Below are positions 13,433 through 18,442 of a stretch of 18,442 bases of DNA, in pieces. The stretch comes from JAPUDQ01 sp964552765. GTDB lineage: Bacteria; Patescibacteriota; Saccharimonadia; Saccharimonadales; Saccharimonadaceae. The stretch is from NCBI GenBank assembly GCA_964552765.1, contig CAZKIA010000011.1:1-18442 (forward strand), given 5' to 3'. The notes below the pieces were generated by a model. It saw nothing but the letters and a program-made list of their open reading frames with translations. It had not been told where the DNA came from and ran no database searches. The position numbers were made by a program, and so were the translations under genes. Position 1 is the stretch's first letter, and every line of letters starts with the position of its first letter.

Positions 13433-14345
13433 AGTGACTGATCTTAGCGACGGCAAGCTCAATCATATTCCAGGGATCTGCCCCTGAGGTTTTAATCATC
13501 TCATCGCAGTGCTCGATTGCCGCAATCATTTCGCGTAGTTTTGGCATTGAAAGCTTCTGTGCAGTCGCGAGAGATTTCTGTGCTACAAAGGGGTGGATTC
13601 CAGCCTCGGTAGCAATCGCTTGCGACGATTTGTTGTCGGCTGTCTTGCAAACAGCCAGAGCATAGAGTTGGCTCACCAATAACCCAATAAATTTGTACGG
13701 ATCCTCGGTACGACGTACTGCCGCCAATTTATCGAGTGCTGTTTCACGCCGACCAGCAATAATCGCATCCAGCAAGTCAAAGGCTGTTACGGTAGGGTTT
13801 GGATCAATCAATTCCTGAATGAGCTCACGTGATACTGGTTTGCCGGCCAACGCTAGTTTCTCAATATCATGGTGCAGTCGCCACTGCTCTACCCCAGAGT
13901 ACGCCACCAAAAATTTCGCCTCATCATGATGCAGCTCAATACCGTATGTCCGGGCATGCGTGCGCACCCAGTTGGTAACTTCGCGCTCATCAAGTGCTTT
14001 GAATTCACGTATTTCGGCGTTTTTTTGTAGCCACTTAAAGGTTCGGGTACGCTTGTCGGGCTTTGTCTCAATCAGTAGCAAATCGATATCATGTATCGTC
14101 TCGAGAAAATCAGACAATTCATCCCAGACAGGCTTGTTGGTGCTGGCGTCGTGCACAATAATCAGCTTGTGTGGTGAAAACAACGACTGACCATGTAAAA
14201 GCTGTGGCAATTCGATCAATGTCAGTGTCTCACCTCGCACACTATCAACGCTCTGATCGCCATGGCGCTCGGCATAATCATCACGTGCTCGACGCACTGC
14301 CTGCGTCCGCGCGTAGTCATTGTCACCATAAAACAGTTGTATCAT
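13431..14345 (-). CDS. holA: DNA polymerase III delta subunit
   Basis: The delta subunit opens the sliding clamp as part of the clamp loader. The 304-residue protein begins with the family's FYGDNDY segment (matching the G-x-D-x-Y-L start of HolA) and has the P-loop-like fold core, followed by the helical collar region from about residue 205 with DLLDAIIAGRRETALDKL and LVSQLYALAVCK. The length is slightly below the usual 330-345. Its ATG is 6 nt after the mutM stop, so the two genes are cotranscribed. TAGAAT lies 8 nt before the ATG and might add a second start of transcription. It ends inside the shared terminator with rpsT. Confidence 0.9.
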   Translation of the reverse strand: MIQLFYGDNDYARTQAVRRARDDYAERHGDQSVDSVRGETLTLIELPQLLHGQSLFSPHKLIIVHDASTNKPVWDELSDFLETIHDIDLLLIETKPDKRTRTFKWLQKNAEIREFKALDEREVTNWVRTHARTYGIELHHDEAKFLVAYSGVEQWRLHHDIEKLALAGKPVSRELIQELIDPNPTVTAFDLLDAIIAGRRETALDKLAAVRRTEDPYKFIGLLVSQLYALAVCKTADNKSSQAIATEAGIHPFVAQKSLATAQKLSMPKLREMIAAIEHCDEMIKTSGADPWNMIELAVAKISH

Positions 14346-14351
14346 TATCTT

Positions 14352-15374
14352 CTATTCTACAGGAGCCATCTGGCAATGCGGACAAATGTGCGTACCGCGG
14401 CCGGCGATGCGAGTTTTTTCGATCGTTATACCACAGCGTGGACACGCCTTGCCTTCTTGGCGAAATACCCTGGCAAAATCAATATAACTTCCCTTTTTGC
14501 CTTCAGCGTTGACATAGTTTCGATCAGTACTGCCACCTTTTTCGATGCTGAGGTTCATGACATATTTTATCTCAATCAACAATTGAGCAAGTTTTTTGTC
14601 ACTAATATCTCTTACTCGACTAGCGGGGTGTATGTTTGCGCCCCACAATGATTCATCGGCGTAGATATTACCGACGCCAGCCAGTACCGTCTGGTCGAGA
14701 ATAGCAGCCTTAATCGTCGTATTGTTGCGTCGTCGGATGCGCGATATAAACTCGTCCGCAGTAAAAGAGTCTTCAAGTGGCTCTGGCCCCACTCGCTTCA
14801 TGAAGTCAATCTCAGGCACGCTAATGGTCGGTATGAGACGCATCCAACCAAATTTACGCTGATCATTGAAAAATAGTTTGCTTCCACCTTGGAATGTTAT
14901 TTCTACTCTGGTGGATTTGTCGGGCAAGCTACCGACGAGTGAATCATTGGGATGCCCGCCGCCAAAACGACGCATGACATCGTTTTGAGAATCTGGAGAC
15001 TTGAGACTAGAGGCTTGATAAGCAATGTCTCGATCATCTATACGAGTGCTACGCACGAGCTTTAGGGGGTGGAGCGATGATTCTGAATTGACTTCAGAAT
15101 CAAGCGGAGGGGTTAGCCCCTCCTTGATAAACACGAGCTGCCCCGTCATCTTAAGATGAATAACCAATGTGTAATTCGTACTAAGGTCGATGAGTAGCAC
15201 CTTGGCACGTCGGCGCACTGCGGTAATGCGTGCACCAATAAGAAATGTATTCACCTCATCCGGTGCATTTGGAAAACTCTTTGGTGTGTCGTGTGTAGCA
15301 TCCACAATCGTCTGTCCGATGATGAGGCGTGATAATCCACGGCGAATTGTTTCGACTTCAGGTAGTTCAGGCAT
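14352..15374 (-). CDS. mutM: Formamidopyrimidine-DNA glycosylase with in-frame insert
   Basis: MutM (Fpg) removes 8-oxoguanine and ring-opened purines and cuts the strand by beta,delta-elimination. The catalytic N-terminal PELPEVETIRRGL is intact (Pro2, Glu3), as are the H2TH segment with GVGNIYADESLW near 233-244, and the zinc finger with Cys311, Cys314, Cys331 and Cys334. At 340 residues it is about 60 longer than typical. Most of the excess is at about 85-133, between the QLVF strand and the RRFGGGHP motif, where ordinary family members have a short loop. The insert DNA holds two hairpins and degenerate heptamers. The frame stays open, so the enzyme may still fold with an exposed loop. It forms a pair with holA, and TAGACT lies 6 nt before the ATG. 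Confidence 0.95.
   Translation of the reverse strand: MPELPEVETIRRGLSRLIIGQTIVDATHDTPKSFPNAPDEVNTFLIGARITAVRRRAKVLLIDLSTNYTLVIHLKMTGQLVFIKEGLTPPLDSEVNSESSLHPLKLVRSTRIDDRDIAYQASSLKSPDSQNDVMRRFGGGHPNDSLVGSLPDKSTRVEITFQGGSKLFFNDQRKFGWMRLIPTISVPEIDFMKRVGPEPLEDSFTADEFISRIRRRNNTTIKAAILDQTVLAGVGNIYADESLWGANIHPASRVRDISDKKLAQLLIEIKYVMNLSIEKGGSTDRNYVNAEGKKGSYIDFARVFRQEGKACPRCGITIEKTRIAGRGTHICPHCQMAPVE
14976..15123. repeat. Palindromic insert within mutM
   Basis: This stretch corresponds to about 49 extra codons relative to ordinary Fpg proteins. It holds a 10-bp stem with 5-nt loop (15078-15102), a 7-bp GC-rich stem with 4-nt loop (15106-15123), and four degenerate heptamers of the form CTNGAGA (14993-15020). 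Borders are estimated from the protein alignment, not from target duplications. Confidence 0.55.
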
Positions 15375-15380
15375 ATCCCT

Positions 15381-15386
15381 AGTCTA
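15381..15386 (-). promoter_or_regulatory. -10 box, leaderless arrangement, mutM
   Basis: TAGACT on the minus strand, then six bases (AGGGAT), then ATG 15374. The AGGG is too close to act as a normal Shine-Dalgarno. Confidence 0.4.
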
Positions 15387-15435
15387 GCAGGTGAAGCTGT
15401 GGATAGGCTATCGATCCATACGAGGATAGGTGCGG

Positions 15436-15441
15436 TATGAT
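15436..15441 (+). promoter_or_regulatory. -10 box, leaderless arrangement, membrane-anchored protein gene
   Basis: TATGAT, five of six consensus bases, is followed by six bases (AGAAGG) and ATG 15448. This favours ATG 15448 over the GTG at 15430, which lies upstream of the box. Confidence 0.5.
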
Positions 15442-15447
15442 AGAAGG

Positions 15448-15939
15448 ATGAAGAAGGGCGTTCTCATAAGTGTGGTGATGGTAGTTGTAATGGTGGTTAT
15501 TGGCGTCATATGGTGGCGACTCCCTATCGGTACACAGAAAGCCTGCGCGTTTTCATCCGAGATCGTAGAAAAGGCTCACGACATACCACTCTATTGTATT
15601 GATGAGCGTAAACTACCGTCTGGCATCGTAAGCCACACCGCATCAGCCCACTTTGGCAGTGGTGCAGTGATTTATAATGTCGTAGACGGCAATGAAACAC
15701 TTAGCGTTAGCTTGCAAAAGAAGCCTGATGAAAAGCAGCTCGCGAATTTTGTACCCAATATTATCCCACTGCACTTTCAGGTTGATACACCAATCGGCAA
15801 AGCCAGTATCGGTGTCCATGAGAAACAAACCATTGTCAGTCTGCCAACCACATCATCAACCTGGATCATTATTACAGGCCCAGCTAGCTATGATCCTGAC
15901 AAAATGACACGGCTGTTAGCACTGTTTACTCTGCATTGA
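15448..15939 (+). CDS. Membrane-anchored extracytoplasmic protein, unknown function
   Basis: The 163-residue product starts with MKKG and a Val/Met-rich hydrophobic helix (about residues 4-23) that looks like an uncleaved signal anchor, so the remaining 140 residues should lie outside the membrane. That part alternates short strands and turns and has two cysteines (33 and 50) that could pair. No known domain was recognised with confidence. The start at ATG 15448 is preferred over the in-frame GTG at 15430 because TATGAT lies exactly 6 nt before it. The end overlaps by 14 bp the 3' end of the convergent surface-protein gene, and no terminator is seen between the two. Confidence 0.75.
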   Translation: MKKGVLISVVMVVVMVVIGVIWWRLPIGTQKACAFSSEIVEKAHDIPLYCIDERKLPSGIVSHTASAHFGSGAVIYNVVDGNETLSVSLQKKPDEKQLANFVPNIIPLHFQVDTPIGKASIGVHEKQTIVSLPTTSSTWIIITGPASYDPDKMTRLLALFTLH

Positions 15940-18442
15940 CGTATAACTGCTTTAGGGTCAATGTATTGGCAGCACTAGCGGTACCCGAAAACTGTACTGC
16001 TAACGTGACGGTCTGAGCAGCATTAGTTGCAATATTAACGCCCGTTGCAGAAGCAGGGCCCATTGGGTTCGCAGTGCCCGCAACTGTTGCGGTTGTGCTT
16101 GTCTGACCGATGACACTTCCGCTTGCCATAACCACTGAGGCAGCACTCGGCGCTGCTCGACATGTAAAACTAGCATCGGCAACCCATCCGAGATTCGCCA
16201 TGCTCGCTGCTGGCGTGTAGTTATTCGCTTGGCTCGTCACGGCCGTCCCCCCTATCCTGACCGAAAACCTTATCGGCTGTGCCGTCGTCGTAGATGTTGT
16301 GATACCACTTGCATAGAGATGTATAACCCGTCCTGCTGTGCAATAATTGGCAGGCATACTATAACTTGTACTGAGATCCTGAACAGTCGTCACGGAACCA
16401 TTTACCGTTGTCGAATCCGCCACTGTCGTATAGAGCGCTCCACCGATGCAATTCTGCCATGTCCCTGCTTGATAACAGCGGAAGGTACCTGTTGAGCTGT
16501 TGTAGTACATCGCTCCATTGACGCCTGCCGGATCGCCAGCCGTATTCTTACTATCAAGTACAAGTGTATAGCCTGTCGAATTACCTAATGGTCCCGTACC
16601 GATCACAACACGACTATTTGTTGTATCAGTCGTCAATACATTTGCTCCGGCAGCATTGAGTACCCGAAATGATGTCGTACTATCAGTAGTATTTCTAATG
16701 ATTGTCTGGCCGGTCGCGCCAACGCCAAAGAGGTTCGTTCCCGCAAAGACATCTTTAACCTGCATGATATCAGCAGTTTGTCCTGATGTTCCCTGGACCC
16801 GAAATGCCGATGCGCCCGCGTTGGCTGTGGTAACAACCAGCGCAGCATTCTGCCAGCCAAGTGTTTCTCCTCCTGTAATCGTCGTATAGGCACCATTACC
16901 ATCATTAACTGATCGTATAATGCTATTACCGCTACTATCCTCTAGCATGAAGGCTGCGGCCGCACTACTGCCAGCTGCCATCCCATAACCAGCCGTGATC
17001 TGAACGCCAACATTAGTCTTGTTTGACTGTCGAACTCGTAGTGCCGCCTCAGCAACTCTTGTTGCATCAGAATCAACACCACCAATCTGAACGGTTGTCG
17101 CGCTATTGCCAAGTGTTATTTGATTATCCTGATAATTTTTGATTAGCCAACCAGCTCGCAAGCCGTCGATATAGATAGTTCGCGCCACAGCATCCGTCTG
17201 ATAGAGATACACATACGCACTACCCGACACTGTCGCCGGTGTCGTCAACGAACATTGTACGAGCGTCCAGGTCGCTGCACTCGTCGGGGTATCTGGTGAA
17301 CATGACAACGTCTCTGATACACCATCTGCTGCATAACCCAGCCGAATATTTGCCGCCGAACTCGTCTTAACCATCGCACTAAACCAATAGAATGAGTTGG
17401 CGGGCAAAACAATGGGGTAATTGATCCCATTGTTAGCAGTTGCCGTCGTCACTGCCGACACACTGGCTTGACCATAATACGCTTCCGCTGTCGTTCGGCT
17501 AATAACCGTCCCTGCTCGTTGCACCCAACCTGCTGTATCTACTTCAACACTCGGGTTACTTATAGAGTTACCACTCAATTTCGTATTAACCCCTAACAAA
17601 CCCGACCCTCCTGCCCCCTGAACAATAAATGCATTAGACTGATTTGTCGTCCCACGAATCGATGTTGCCCCCGTACTTGATACACTCATGAGTGCTGGCC
17701 CGCCGCCAAGTGGATTACTATCAAGATATAGAGGATAGTTGCTTACCGTACCAGCCGTAATCGGCTGTACATAGATACCGTACGCGTTGGTGATATTTGA
17801 CCCATACACACTCGCTGTCACTGCATAGGCATTATTGATCGTTGAACCAGCGCTACCCTGTATGATACCGTAGGTTCCCACGGCCCTATTGATGGTACCA
17901 GCGCCGGATACATTACTCACTTTACCGCCATTACCAATAACCCATTCCGCACTGTTACTGGCGCCAGACCATAGCACCTCAGACATATTGCCGCCTATCA
18001 ACCCCCCGTAGGCCGTGCCAGTATCAGAAAATGTTAGCTGGCTACCTGTGTTGTAGTATGACGACAGTGTCGAGCCAGGCCCTACGGCAAGATTACCGTA
18101 GTTTGCCAGACCGTAGCCATTTGCAGACGACACGGTAATATTACTATTAATTGTTACCACTGCGCCTCCCGCTACTGGTGTCGAGGAATTTATCGTCACG
18201 CCACCAGTTCCCGCACTGAGCGCTAGTGCAGTCGCTCCTGTCGTGTTTCCAATCGTAATCGTTTTAGCATTTGCGCCCGTACCAATACTAAGCGCACCTG
18301 TTGTCCCCGAATCCAGCGTCAATGACGTCGCGGCAGCTGATGTGAAAAGCGGTGCCGTAAAGCTCGTGTTTGAACGACCTCCCCCACTCAACCAAAAGCT
18401 ACTCGTACTCTGTACGCTCACATTTTGGTTTTGTATATAATT
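15926..18442 (-). CDS. Large tail-fibre-like surface protein, 5' end outside window
   Basis: At least 838 residues are encoded, and the frame is still open at the window edge. The GTG at 18421 has no ribosome site, and the seven codons before it read NYIQNQN, so it is probably internal. Numbering is from that GTG. The protein is rich in Ser, Thr, Ala, Gly and Asn. Residues 1-285 hold beta-rich, fibre-like sequence with IGTGAN/IGNTTG and NAYGIYVQP/YPLYLDS units. Residues 287-424 resemble a carbohydrate-binding-module-like beta sandwich (NPSVEVDTAGW to IYIDGLRAG). Residues 540-610 repeat a F-R-V-Q/L unit ending in VVIGTG. Residues 635-660 hold an NGAMYYNSSTGTFRC unit, and 663-831 look like a terminal beta-sandwich knob. 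Such proteins are found at CPR surfaces and in phage tails; an adhesion role is inferred. Confidence 0.75.
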   Translation of the reverse strand, partial: NYIQNQNVSVQSTSSFWLSGGGRSNTSFTAPLFTSAAATSLTLDSGTTGALSIGTGANAKTITIGNTTGATALALSAGTGGVTINSSTPVAGGAVVTINSNITVSSANGYGLANYGNLAVGPGSTLSSYYNTGSQLTFSDTGTAYGGLIGGNMSEVLWSGASNSAEWVIGNGGKVSNVSGAGTINRAVGTYGIIQGSAGSTINNAYAVTASVYGSNITNAYGIYVQPITAGTVSNYPLYLDSNPLGGGPALMSVSSTGATSIRGTTNQSNAFIVQGAGGSGLLGVNTKLSGNSISNPSVEVDTAGWVQRAGTVISRTTAEAYYGQASVSAVTTATANNGINYPIVLPANSFYWFSAMVKTSSAANIRLGYAADGVSETLSCSPDTPTSAATWTLVQCSLTTPATVSGSAYVYLYQTDAVARTIYIDGLRAGWLIKNYQDNQITLGNSATTVQIGGVDSDATRVAEAALRVRQSNKTNVGVQITAGYGMAAGSSAAAAFMLEDSSGNSIIRSVNDGNGAYTTITGGETLGWQNAALVVTTANAGASAFRVQGTSGQTADIMQVKDVFAGTNLFGVGATGQTIIRNTTDSTTSFRVLNAAGANVLTTDTTNSRVVIGTGPLGNSTGYTLVLDSKNTAGDPAGVNGAMYYNSSTGTFRCYQAGTWQNCIGGALYTTVADSTTVNGSVTTVQDLSTSYSMPANYCTAGRVIHLYASGITTSTTTAQPIRFSVRIGGTAVTSQANNYTPAASMANLGWVADASFTCRAAPSAASVVMASGSVIGQTSTTATVAGTANPMGPASATGVNIATNAAQTVTLAVQFSGTASAANTLTLKQLYVNAE

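Noticed and set aside
13040..13462. Long minus-strand frame over rpsT rich in Phe, Ser and Gly
   Set aside because: It is the antisense shadow of the Lys-rich S20 gene.
18419..18421. GTG as start codon of the large surface protein
   Set aside because: The frame stays open to the window edge, no Shine-Dalgarno or signal peptide is present, and the preceding codons fit the repeat-like sequence. It is probably an internal Val.

Overview
The window most likely comes from a Candidatus Saccharibacteria (TM7) or closely related Patescibacteria/CPR chromosome. This is an inference from gene content, not a database match. The genes read normally in the standard bacterial code. Several housekeeping proteins have unusual sizes for such an organism: a short TruB without a PUA domain, an S20 with a Lys/Ala/Pro tail, and an RNase J with long disordered ends. 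A very large Ser/Thr/Ala/Gly-rich surface protein of the tail-fibre-like type seen in CPR genomes sits at the right edge. No rRNA, tRNA, CRISPR array or insertion sequence was recognised.

Layout. Positions 86-6636 are almost all minus strand: a PQ-loop/SemiSWEET-like membrane protein, RNase J (rnj), an APH-like kinase-fold protein, a family 4 uracil-DNA glycosylase, a possible 50-residue membrane peptide, and PNPase (pnp). Positions 6763-9310 look like an accessory block. It holds a very GC-rich small membrane protein with a Cys cluster (plus strand), then a secreted PIG-L-type deacetylase and a secreted peptidoglycan-binding-like protein (both minus). Positions 9312-10320 carry rpsO and truB (minus). 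The usual bacterial order truB-rpsO-pnp is therefore kept, but the accessory block splits it. A cytoplasmic PIG-L deacetylase (plus) diverges from truB across 22 bp. Next come a degenerate DHH/NrnA-like protein with a long disordered tail (minus), rpsT (plus), and holA plus mutM (a minus-strand pair). A membrane-anchored protein of unknown function (plus) follows, then the large surface protein (minus), which is still open at the window edge.

How the genes relate. RNase J and PNPase are the main RNA-decay enzymes and lie in the same minus-strand run. The truB, rpsO, rpsT and pnp products serve translation and RNA metabolism. The family 4 UDG, MutM and HolA serve DNA repair and replication. 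The secreted deacetylase, the peptidoglycan-binding-like protein and the large surface protein would act at the cell surface, where an epibiotic organism meets its host.

Main points for a second look: (1) seven starts have a TANNNT hexamer exactly 6 nt upstream, which suggests leaderless transcription, while other genes have strong Shine-Dalgarno leaders; (2) mutM carries an in-frame insert of about 49 codons that holds two strong hairpins and a degenerate heptamer array; (3) truB holds a heptamer array inside its coding frame; (4) a gene with about 86% GC3 sits behind a near-consensus AT-rich promoter; (5) the UDG lacks three of the four Fe-S cysteines; (6) the DHH-fold protein appears to have lost its catalytic motifs.
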